A DNA stretch of 22,886 nucleotides, taken from positions 1-22,886 of the IMG/VR virus record IMGVR_UViG_3300030329_001456; one strand, written 5' to 3'. A program made the translations under genes and the position numbers. This document shows positions 9,721 through 16,291 of this stretch, in pieces. The DNA is from a virus. The stretch's first letter is position 1, and every line of letters begins with the position of its first letter. The notes under the pieces were generated by a model, which worked only from the letters and a program-made list of their open reading frames with translations, did not search any database and was not told where the DNA came from.

Positions 9721-12700
9721 ATGGTAGATGCAAACTTAGATCAACAAATGGAAGAAGTGCTTAACGTAACGGGCGATGATCCTCTATCGGATGCTATGGG
9801 TGATCGACTAGTAACACAACAAACCTCTATGTTAGCAGACGTAGCAGGTAAAGATGGCATGATCTACGAACCTGATCAAAAATTAGATTACAGAGATACT
9901 ATGGGGTTGTTATTTCCACTGACCCCTAATGATCCTATATTTGATGACATTAAAAAAATGTTTGAAGAGGAAGCGTATGGCCCTGCAATCGCTACATCTG
10001 CACTAGCTACTCTAGCTGTAATACCAGGCTTTGGGAGACTACCAAAATCGGCAGCTAAAAAGATAGCTAGAGAAACTGCTGAGTCATTAAAGAAAAGTAA
10101 GACAGTAGAGCCTGACGTAGCAGGGCCAACAAAAAAAGCAAGTGAAGAAGTTTTAGGTAAAGATATTATAAAACCACAAGGTAGAGGTTTAGATAAACAA
10201 TTTGCTGACTATGCTAAACAAGCATTAGAAGCGCAAGGAAAAATAGAATTACCAGATGGTACTATTATATCAGAAGCTCCTTTTAAATATAGTGATGATA
10301 TAATAAAAATTATTAATACTACATATAATAGCACTACTGTAAAAGGTCTTACTTCAGCTAGAAAAGCAGAGCTAGGTAGAAAAGTTCCAGAAGGAAAACT
10401 TGTTGCAATAAGACCTAATTTAAATTCAGATATAAATGATGAAGCTGTACCCATTCCTAAGATAGGAAAACCAGATGAGCCTAAGAAACAACCTCTCTTA
10501 TCTGTACAAGAAGGGGGGAAAGTAAAAGGAACTGTATATGCAGATCAACCCTATGTGCTTGTAAATCCTACTAAAGATAAAGGTGTAGTATCTTTTACTG
10601 TAGATCAAAACTTGAGGGCAGAAGTTGCAGGAGGAGCTAATAAAGATCGTTTGATGGCTGTTAGAGGTGATTACACTGAGTATGATGTAAGTAAATTTTC
10701 TATTAATGATCCTAACGTTGTAGAAATAAAATTTAATCCTGCACTACAACACCTAGCAATTAGAGCAGATACTAATGAAGCCTTAGTAGGATCTAAAGGA
10801 AAAGTCTTAGTTATTGCAGATAGAATATATGCTTTAAAAGATGATTTAATTTATGCTAGAAAACGAGATGCTCCAAAGGCACTTGGAGGACACAATACTA
10901 ATGTAGTATATAGATTAAATAAAGGTGGTCTTCTAGACGATCAAATGGAAGAGTTGTTTAACGTAACGGGAGATGATCCACTATCGGATGCGTATGGAGA
11001 TGAGCGTCTTATATCTGGTCAGGTTCCTATGGAAAGAAATCCAGACTTAGAAGATTTAACTACTGTTGGTAAGGATTTTTATGGGAAGTCAATATCAGGT
11101 ACAGAAAATTTAACAAGTCAGATGGATAAAATTAGAAGTGAGGAAGATTATAGTAGATTATTCATATATGACTATGGAGATGATCGTATACAGAAAGAAG
11201 TAATAGATAAACTACCAGAGGATAGTGGGTTAAAAACATATGCTAATATAGTAGGGCCACAGTTATTTCAAACAAGCATGGATGTACTTCAAGGTACATT
11301 AGGAATAGTAGGATCAACTACAGACGGTGTAGAAGTAGGTTTAAAAACTATAGAGAAAAATTTTCCTGAAGCGTATAAAGTATTATCTAATAATAAATCT
11401 CCATCTGCTGCGGCTGCATCTTTAAGTAGAGATATAATAGCTTTACTTGAGGTTAGTGAGGCTGCTATACCACCTATAACTCCTGCTATTAGGGGTGCGA
11501 CTAAGGCTGTTAAATCTGCACAGAGCATTAAACCAACAGCCGAATCATTAAAGAAAAGTGAAAGCAAAGTTGCTCCTGATTTGGATATACCGCCAGCACC
11601 ACCAAAAAGAAACAGACTTACAGAACAAAATACATATGATTTGCCTATAGACAACTCAGTTTTTAATTACATTGATGAAACTGATAATTATTATTCTAAA
11701 TTATTTGATGATATATTAGGTTTAGAATCAAGTAAATTAGTAGATAAAGATGGAAACATAAAGGTAAAAGTATTTGAAAAATGGCTTAGTGAAAATGCCC
11801 CTGCTGGTCAGGCAAAATACACTGGTCTACAAAATCTTATAGATAATGCAAAAAAAGAAGGAGTAGAAAAACTTTCAGTACTTGATACTATAGCAACTAG
11901 ATATGACAATAACCGAATTGTACTTACCGAAAGTGTAAGACGTTTTAATCCAAATGATAACTCAATTGATAGATACGGAAGACTATTAGATATTCCGCAT
12001 AATGTAAGTGATCCTAGACATATATATTATAGTGATCATAACAATAGGTTCTTTGTTGGGGGAGGTGGGTCTAATTTTACGTCAAATAATATAACAATAG
12101 ACCCTACTATAAATCGAGACTACGGCACTGGTGTGACGAGATCTAAGAAAGAAGCATTTTCAGAAAACATTCTTTATCCTAACGTAAAGCCATTGATAGA
12201 CGTTAGAAATTATGAAGAAATGATAGTTAGTTTACCTGCATTACCAAAAGATACTAAGGTATCAGTATCGCCTTTACCTCGTACTAAGACTAGCTTTCCC
12301 CAACAGCGTTACTTCCCCTCACAATATAAACTTGCAGACCCTGACGCAATAAAAACATTTCCAACTAGAAAAGACTATACACATTCCCATTATCCAAATG
12401 AATTAACTAATTTATTTCACATTAGGTACACAAAAAATGCTGATATAGGAGATGGTAAATCTGATACTTTTATATGGCATGAAGGTCAGTCAGATATAAC
12501 ACAAAGAAGACAATACGTTGAATACGATGAAGATGGAAATCCTTTGAAGGATGAATATGGAAATATTATAACAAGACCTGTAGTAACACAGATTGATAAA
12601 ACAAATCCAAAAACAGGCATAGCAAGAAGTTTAGAGACTAGATATAGAGAAGCAGAAGTTGCTGATGAGCTTTTACAAAAAAGACAAAAAGCAATAGAAG

Positions 12701-13875
12701 GTATGGATAAGCCTACGGTTACGGTGAGAGGTAAAGAAAAAAGAGAACCATATTTTCCTGATCCAGATTATTTTGAACAAGATAGTGATCTAAGAGAAAG
12801 AATTAAAGAGGGTCTAGGTGATGTTAGTTTTTCTGAAAGGTCAGTATCTAGAGTGCATGATAATATAGATTCAACTTTAGCTGCTGAAAAACCATCAAGT
12901 AGACGTATAGATAAAGCTGAAGATAATTTTTTAGATCCATATGGACGTGATATAAACTTTACGTATAACGATCCTGGAAGTACAGAGCCAAAAAGAATAT
13001 TACCAGAAATTCCATTCTTAAAAGGGGATGAAGCTGACAAAAGTAAAATAACTAATCTTATGTTTCAAAGAGCTTTAAAACAAGCAATAGATTCAGGACA
13101 CGATAAATTTGCTTGGCCTACAAGCGAAACAATTAGAAAATTTAGCGGTGGGAGTGATGCACCTACAGGCGTTCTTAAAACGTACGATGAAGATTTTATA
13201 AATATGGCTAAAAAAATATATAATAGTACGAAGAAACCAAAAGATCCTGCCTTTGAAGAGTGGTGGCGTATGGAAGAAAGAGTAAGACCTATATCTTTTG
13301 AAGGAACATTTAAAATAAAAGATGATGTTAGTCAAACTGATTTATATCAAATAGCTGAAAATATAGAAAACGGTTTAAATACGAAAAAACAAAGAATACA
13401 TAACAAAATGGAAGAATTAAAAGTAGAGCAAAGGCAAAATCCTAATGACAAGGAACTGAAAGAGCTACAAGAAATATATGAAAATCAGTTTAAAGAACTA
13501 GTAGTATCACAACAAAATGTGCTTCTTCGTATTGATCAATTTAAAAAAAATATACAGTCGGGAGAAGCTAGACAAAATTTAATTAAAGAAATAAACAATA
13601 TTTATAGCAAACCTTCTGGCATTAAATTAGAAAAACAATTTAAACCCCATGTTATTCCTGGAAGTAAAGGTAAAAGAGTAGACAACTTAATGCCACATAT
13701 AGAAAATAATCCTCTTGTGGGGGATTTAGTAGAAAATGCAAATATACAAAATTATTATGTTATGGAGATAACTCCTGAAATGAAAGCTATGTTTTCGCGT
13801 GGAATACCCTTTAATAAAGGCGGGATTGTACAAGACAAAATGGACAATCAAATGAAACAACTATTTGCAAAGTAA
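9721..13875 (+). CDS. Giant two-module polyvalent-type virion protein (1384 aa)
   Basis: Two modules with the same plan are visible. Module 1 (about 1-404) has a leader DQQMEEVLNVTGDDPLSDA (7-25), a hydrophobic helical stretch (about 88-120), AESLKKSK, a globular domain, and ends in NKGG (400-403). Module 2 begins at 407 with DQMEELFNVTGDDPLSDA. It has a helical stretch with AESLKKSE (about 580-615), a large domain, and NKGG near 1365. Its large domain carries, in order, YTGLQNLID (about 700), WHEGQSDITQ (about 920), DKFAWPTSETIRKF (about 1130) and ITPEMKAMFSRGIPF (about 1350). The same order of blocks (tGL..L, EiQSDwhQ, GyD..aW.tg, iTp.mr....G.p) occurs in large phage polyvalent proteins thought to be ejected with DNA. 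No catalytic site is assigned. The 3-nt gap after the holin-like gene indicates one operon. Confidence 0.75.
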   Translation: MVDANLDQQMEEVLNVTGDDPLSDAMGDRLVTQQTSMLADVAGKDGMIYEPDQKLDYRDTMGLLFPLTPNDPIFDDIKKMFEEEAYGPAIATSALATLAVIPGFGRLPKSAAKKIARETAESLKKSKTVEPDVAGPTKKASEEVLGKDIIKPQGRGLDKQFADYAKQALEAQGKIELPDGTIISEAPFKYSDDIIKIINTTYNSTTVKGLTSARKAELGRKVPEGKLVAIRPNLNSDINDEAVPIPKIGKPDEPKKQPLLSVQEGGKVKGTVYADQPYVLVNPTKDKGVVSFTVDQNLRAEVAGGANKDRLMAVRGDYTEYDVSKFSINDPNVVEIKFNPALQHLAIRADTNEALVGSKGKVLVIADRIYALKDDLIYARKRDAPKALGGHNTNVVYRLNKGGLLDDQMEELFNVTGDDPLSDAYGDERLISGQVPMERNPDLEDLTTVGKDFYGKSISGTENLTSQMDKIRSEEDYSRLFIYDYGDDRIQKEVIDKLPEDSGLKTYANIVGPQLFQTSMDVLQGTLGIVGSTTDGVEVGLKTIEKNFPEAYKVLSNNKSPSAAAASLSRDIIALLEVSEAAIPPITPAIRGATKAVKSAQSIKPTAESLKKSESKVAPDLDIPPAPPKRNRLTEQNTYDLPIDNSVFNYIDETDNYYSKLFDDILGLESSKLVDKDGNIKVKVFEKWLSENAPAGQAKYTGLQNLIDNAKKEGVEKLSVLDTIATRYDNNRIVLTESVRRFNPNDNSIDRYGRLLDIPHNVSDPRHIYYSDHNNRFFVGGGGSNFTSNNITIDPTINRDYGTGVTRSKKEAFSENILYPNVKPLIDVRNYEEMIVSLPALPKDTKVSVSPLPRTKTSFPQQRYFPSQYKLADPDAIKTFPTRKDYTHSHYPNELTNLFHIRYTKNADIGDGKSDTFIWHEGQSDITQRRQYVEYDEDGNPLKDEYGNIITRPVVTQIDKTNPKTGIARSLETRYREAEVADELLQKRQKAIEGMDKPTVTVRGKEKREPYFPDPDYFEQDSDLRERIKEGLGDVSFSERSVSRVHDNIDSTLAAEKPSSRRIDKAEDNFLDPYGRDINFTYNDPGSTEPKRILPEIPFLKGDEADKSKITNLMFQRALKQAIDSGHDKFAWPTSETIRKFSGGSDAPTGVLKTYDEDFINMAKKIYNSTKKPKDPAFEEWWRMEERVRPISFEGTFKIKDDVSQTDLYQIAENIENGLNTKKQRIHNKMEELKVEQRQNPNDKELKELQEIYENQFKELVVSQQNVLLRIDQFKKNIQSGEARQNLIKEINNIYSKPSGIKLEKQFKPHVIPGSKGKRVDNLMPHIENNPLVGDLVENANIQNYYVMEITPEMKAMFSRGIPFNKGGIVQDKMDNQMKQLFAK
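9739..9796 (+). repeat. Leader repeat, copy 1
   Basis: This imperfect direct repeat encodes the DQQMEE...NVTGDDPLSDA leader at the start of the 1384-aa protein. It matches the copy at 10939-10998 at most positions, including the shared core AACGTAACGGG and GATGATCC. Most differences are synonymous or single-residue, so the peptide is under selection. Confidence 0.85.
10939..10998 (+). repeat. Leader repeat, copy 2
   Basis: This is the second copy of the leader peptide sequence, 1.2 kb downstream and inside the same reading frame at residues about 407-426. It lies just after the NKGG that closes module 1. Its position marks the junction between two modules of the giant protein. Confidence 0.85.
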
Positions 13876-13921
13876 CAATATGGAATACTATAGAAACTAT
13901 TACACACAGAGAGGAATAGAT

Positions 13922-14140
13922 ATGAACGCCATATTAGATAGTATAGGTGGTTGTGGTAAAGAAAGTATACTTTTTGTAACAGAGGATAGTGTGATGGTAG
14001 AAGACAATACAGATACCCTTACGGGATGCAAGTGTGATAGTTGTATTGAGTGTGGGTGTGATCCTGAAGTATGCAAGTGTGGATGCCATAAAAGTCCATT
14101 TGACAAAACAGAAATATTTAAAAATAAAGGAGAACGATAA
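13922..14140 (+). CDS. Metallothionein-like Cys-rich small protein (72 aa)
   Basis: The AUG at 13922 is chosen because GAGGA lies 7 nt upstream. The frame is open further back, to a UUG and an AUG at 13880, but neither has a visible site. The C-terminal half packs eight cysteines and a histidine into residues 36-56 (C36, C38, C41, C44, C46, C51, C53, C55, H56), with one more at C11. The C-x-C and C-x2-C spacing resembles metallothioneins, so binding of Zn, Cu, Cd or an iron cluster is inferred. The N-terminal 35 residues are ordinary and acidic. It lies directly before the basic 37-aa gene (overlap TAATG) and the IscA-like gene, which suggests a shared metal or Fe-S role. An alternative is a zinc-finger regulator. 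Confidence 0.65.
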   Translation: MNAILDSIGGCGKESILFVTEDSVMVEDNTDTLTGCKCDSCIECGCDPEVCKCGCHKSPFDKTEIFKNKGER

Positions 14141-14253
14141 TGCCTTATGGAAAAGGAACATATGGAAGTAAAGTTGGAAGACCCCCAAAAAAGAAACCTG
14201 CTAAAATGATGCATGGCGGTTCTATGAAAAAGAATAATAAAAAGAAAAAATAA
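14140..14253 (+). CDS. Tiny basic protein with AT-hook-like motif (37 aa)
   Basis: The start overlaps the previous stop (TAATG), with AAAGGAGAACG upstream as ribosome binding site. The protein begins MPYGKGTYGSKVGRPPKKK and ends in a Lys/Asn run. Nearly half of the residues are Lys, Arg or Gly, with no acidic residue visible. GRPPKKK resembles an AT-hook core (normally GRP flanked by basic residues), which would suit binding the minor groove of this AT-rich genome, but the match is short. Similar tiny MPYGKGTYGSK-type proteins occur in marine phage genomes as far as I remember. A DNA-condensing or virion-packaged role is possible. Confidence 0.55.
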   Translation: MPYGKGTYGSKVGRPPKKKPAKMMHGGSMKKNNKKKK

Positions 14254-14258
14254 ATTAA

Positions 14259-14585
14259 ATGCTGGATATTACTCAAGAAGCTAAAGACTATCTTCGCGTT
14301 ATTACAAAGGAACACAATAAAGAATATATAGCCTTTGGGGTTAAGGGTGGAGGGTGTTCAGGGTTTTCCTATATATGGGATTTCTCTGAAGGCCCTCTTA
14401 AAGAAGATGAACTAATAGATTTAGGAGATGGTATATCTCTTGTAGTTGATGGCATGAGTGTTATGTATACGTTAGGAAGTAAAATAGATTACGTTAAAGA
14501 GTTAGGCGGTACATATTTAAAAGTATTAAACCCTATGGCAGACAGTCAATGTGGTTGTGGAGAATCTTTTTCAGTTAGGATGTAA
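14259..14585 (+). CDS. IscA/HesB-type (A-type) Fe-S carrier
   Basis: At 108 residues this has the usual length of A-type carriers. The three cluster-ligand cysteines are present: C33 in GGGCSGF, and C98 and C100 in the C-terminal SQCGCGESF. Conserved glycines and the NPMADSQCGCG block fit the family. A-type carriers receive [2Fe-2S] or [4Fe-4S] clusters from a scaffold and pass them to apoproteins in the cytoplasm. No scaffold or cysteine desulfurase is visible, so host machinery would have to load it. A possible phage client is the Fe-S exonuclease on the opposite strand (19981-20856). It follows the Cys-rich and basic small genes, with only a weak purine-rich site upstream of the AUG. It is an auxiliary metabolic gene. 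Confidence 0.88.
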   Translation: MLDITQEAKDYLRVITKEHNKEYIAFGVKGGGCSGFSYIWDFSEGPLKEDELIDLGDGISLVVDGMSVMYTLGSKIDYVKELGGTYLKVLNPMADSQCGCGESFSVRM

Positions 14586-14591
14586 TTAAAC

Positions 14592-15038
14592 GTGAGAAGA
14601 ATGACAGATGAGGGTCTTGACCTCATTAAATTATATGAAGGGTATTCCTCTTCCCCCTATCTCTGTCCTGCACAACATTGGACTATAGGATATGGGGCCA
14701 TCTGGGGCATGGATGATAAACGAGTTACTGAAGACCACCCTGATATTAATAAAGATCAGGCAGACTATTTGTTAAGGAGAGATGTTAAGAAGTCTGAGAT
14801 GGCAGTTCTCAGACATATACGAGTTCCACTAGAAGATGGACAGTTCAATTCTCTTTGTTCATTCGTATTTAATCTAGGCAGTGGTGCGCTACAGAGCAGT
14901 ACACTAAGGCGTAAGATTAACAGAGGAGACTACATTGGTGCAGCTGACGAATTTCCAAGATGGATATGGGCTGGAGGTAGACGCTTAAAAGGATTAATAA
15001 AAAGAAGAGAGCATGAACGTGCAATGTTTCTTGAATGA
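14592..15038 (+). CDS. GH24 endolysin (phage lysozyme, muramidase)
   Basis: This is a soluble T4/P1/R21-type lysozyme of normal length (148 aa) that cleaves the N-acetylmuramic acid to N-acetylglucosamine bond of peptidoglycan. The catalytic pattern is clear: E16 in LYEG, then eight residues, C25, then five residues, T31 in HWTIGYG. This is the Glu-8-Asp/Cys-5-Thr triad with Cys in the Asp position. Further family marks are LCSFVFNLGSGALQSSTLRR and the C-terminal FPRW...GLIKRRE.HERAMF block. There is no signal peptide, so release needs a holin. The GUG at 14592 has AGGA about 9 nt upstream; the AUG at 14601 would drop three residues and is possible. The small membrane protein genes right after it fit a lysis cassette. 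Confidence 0.92.
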   Translation: MRRMTDEGLDLIKLYEGYSSSPYLCPAQHWTIGYGAIWGMDDKRVTEDHPDINKDQADYLLRRDVKKSEMAVLRHIRVPLEDGQFNSLCSFVFNLGSGALQSSTLRRKINRGDYIGAADEFPRWIWAGGRRLKGLIKRREHERAMFLE

Positions 15039-15047
15039 GGATATGAA

Positions 15048-15203
15048 ATGGAAGATGGATGGTCAGTAATTACACAAGGGTGGCCCATTGCATTAGGGTT
15101 TATAACGCTTGTAATTGTCTTGGCAAAAATGCATGGTGAAATAGATACGTTAAAAGAAAAGGTTAAAGTCTTATTTGAATTATGGAACAGTAAGGGAAAA
15201 TGA
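15048..15203 (+). CDS. Small single-TM protein, holin/spanin-like candidate (51 aa)
   Basis: This AUG-started frame begins 10 nt after the endolysin stop, with GAGGAT upstream, and overlaps the next start (ATGA). It encodes a short N-terminus (MEDGWSVITQGW), one hydrophobic helix (PIALGFITLVIVLA, about 13-26) and a charged amphipathic helix with a heptad pattern (HGEIDTLKEKVKVLFELW). One TM plus a coiled coil is a common plan for small holins or holin partners, and the place next to the endolysin supports a lysis role. Sequence alone does not exclude a regulator or partner of the adjacent MscS-like protein. Confidence 0.65.
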   Translation: MEDGWSVITQGWPIALGFITLVIVLAKMHGEIDTLKEKVKVLFELWNSKGK

Positions 15204-15541
15204 AAGAACTATCAGACATAAATACAATGTCAATAGAACTAGTAGAGTTGATTACTCCAATGCTAGTTATAATGTTGGCATTGATACTTACATTAATGGT
15301 ACGCGATTTTGCCACTAACTTTATAAACGGAATTAAATTTAGGATGCACTCTAGTTTTCAAGAGGGAGACAAGTGCATACTCGATGGAGACAAAGCCATC
15401 ATACTAAAGATAGGTTTCTACGAAACTGTATTGCAGATAGACAATGGCAGGGGCGTAGTGTGGCGGTTCCTACCCAATGAAAGAATAAAGTTTCACAAAC
15501 TAGAAAAGGTAATTAAAGATTTACCATCGAAAACTACTTAG
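15200..15541 (+). CDS. Miniature MscS-like membrane protein (113 aa)
   Basis: A single hydrophobic segment (about 16-34, ITPMLVIMLALILTLMV) leads without a break into VRDFATNFINGI and SSFQEGDKCILDGDKAIILK, followed by IGFYETVLQIDNGRGVVWRF and LPNERI. This matches the pore helix and beta domain of MscS channels in order: the small-residue TM3 and its loop, the F-x-x-G-D turn, the G-x-V-x-I-x-x-T strand pair, and the DG..V..PN.xI end. TM1, TM2 and the C-terminal alpha/beta cage are absent (MscS is about 286 aa), so it is a minimal form. It overlaps the previous small membrane gene by 4 nt. Roles in lysis, in holding osmotic pressure of the infected cell, or in interfering with host MscS are conceivable. 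Confidence 0.6.
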   Translation: MKELSDINTMSIELVELITPMLVIMLALILTLMVRDFATNFINGIKFRMHSSFQEGDKCILDGDKAIILKIGFYETVLQIDNGRGVVWRFLPNERIKFHKLEKVIKDLPSKTT

Positions 15542-15734
15542 GTTCTTTTTTGTAGTCTTCTAACACCACCGTTTGGTAATATCCATCAGGATTATATCCC
15601 CTAATTTCTTCTATTAATACTTTGTCCTCTGGTTTTGCACAGTCTTTCGCATATCTCTTTACTATGCGTAAACTAAAACTAGAAGTTGTTATTCTATTTC
15701 CATTAGGTTTTGTTATTGTTACTTTAAATTCCAT
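15534..15734 (-). CDS. Hypothetical small protein (66 aa)
   Basis: This is a short soluble protein with a mixed strand/helix pattern: an N-terminal beta hairpin (MEFKVTITKPNGNRITTSSF) and a charged C-terminus. It has one cysteine and no signal peptide. The AUG is preceded by a run of six G about 5 nt upstream, an unusual but workable Shine-Dalgarno sequence. It is the last gene of the minus-strand block, and its 3' end overlaps the convergent MscS-like gene by 8 nt. No family is recognised. Confidence 0.5.
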   Translation of the reverse strand: MEFKVTITKPNGNRITTSSFSLRIVKRYAKDCAKPEDKVLIEEIRGYNPDGYYQTVVLEDYKKEPK

Positions 15735-15789
15735 GTTTACCCCCCAAAAAACGTGATTGTTTAAAAATCAACCTCATAGGATAAGGCAG

Positions 15790-15857
15790 AAGGGGCTGCA
15801 AAGACACCCTCTGGTAGGTGTAGTCTAGAATTTACCTACCTACTCTGTAGCCCCCTT
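15790..15857. other. Nested hairpin in intergenic region (possible ncRNA, terminator or regulatory element)
   Basis: The outer stem pairs 15790-15800 (AAGGGGCTGCA) with 15846-15857 (TGTAGCCCCCTT), with one bulged C and one G-T wobble. Inside, GGTAGGT (15813-15819) pairs perfectly with ACCTACC (15834-15840). A competing stem, ACACC (15804-15808) with GGTGT (15817-15821), would exclude the inner one. Neither strand has a proper U-run after the stem: the plus strand has only TTT and the minus strand TTCTG, so it is not a canonical intrinsic terminator. The 218 nt between the minus-strand genes at 15734 and 15953 hold no other gene that I can support. Confidence 0.5.
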
Positions 15858-15952
15858 TAAAACGCCATATACGCGATTTGGCCTATTTTAACCTTAACTT
15901 AGGTGTAATCTAAAGAGATTTGATAGTAACGTAAGTTGTTCCGTTGTGTTTG

Positions 15953-16282
15953 TCAGTCATTAGTCTCTTGTAAAGAGAATGTCGTATCTGTTATTTCACC
16001 TGTTGTTCCAGCGTCCACCATACATAGCTGAGTTATGTTTGATGGCAATATAACATTAGCAGACCACGTACCTGTGTCTTTATTCAAATGTATTATAGTT
16101 ACGTGACCTTTATTAGATACTCCTCTAAATATTATTCTTTCTTTGTGAAGACCTTCAATAACTCCCGCAGCTGTTGGAAGCGGTTTACACCCCATTTGGG
16201 GTGACGGTTGAGCCGTGGAAAGTCCAATAAAAGATAACAATATAGCACCTGTTATTCCTCCTAATATTAATTTATTTTTCAT
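15953..16282 (-). CDS. Exported small protein with signal peptide (109 aa)
   Basis: The N-terminus is a clear Sec signal peptide: MKNK, a hydrophobic core (LILGGITGAILLSFIGL) and a probable cut after STA at residue 24. The mature part (about 85 aa) is beta-rich and has just two cysteines (C32, C87), which could form a disulfide in the periplasm. The AUG follows AGGATATTGAC. It lies next after the HNH nuclease gene and is transcribed with the replication block, so it is likely made early or in mid-infection. No family is recognised. Envelope changes that block superinfection would fit an early exported phage protein, but that is inference. Confidence 0.65.
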   Translation of the reverse strand: MKNKLILGGITGAILLSFIGLSTAQPSPQMGCKPLPTAAGVIEGLHKERIIFRGVSNKGHVTIIHLNKDTGTWSANVILPSNITQLCMVDAGTTGEITDTTFSLQETND

Positions 16283-16291
16283 GTCAATATC

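Noticed and set aside
13865-13921. N-terminal extension of the Cys-rich protein from a UUG or the AUG at 13880
   Set aside because: No ribosome binding site precedes either codon, while the AUG at 13922 has GAGGA at good spacing.
14100-14128. Possible promoter TTGACA-17-AATAAA before the IscA-like gene
   Set aside because: The -10 box matches only four of six bases and lies in an A-rich coding end where such matches arise by chance. It remains a weak possibility.
15790-15857. Canonical intrinsic terminator
   Set aside because: The stem is strong but no U-run follows on either strand. Kept as an unassigned structured element.
15858-15890. Small inverted pair GCCA/TGGC around TATACGCGATT
   Set aside because: Only four base pairs with a long loop, so not distinguishable from chance.
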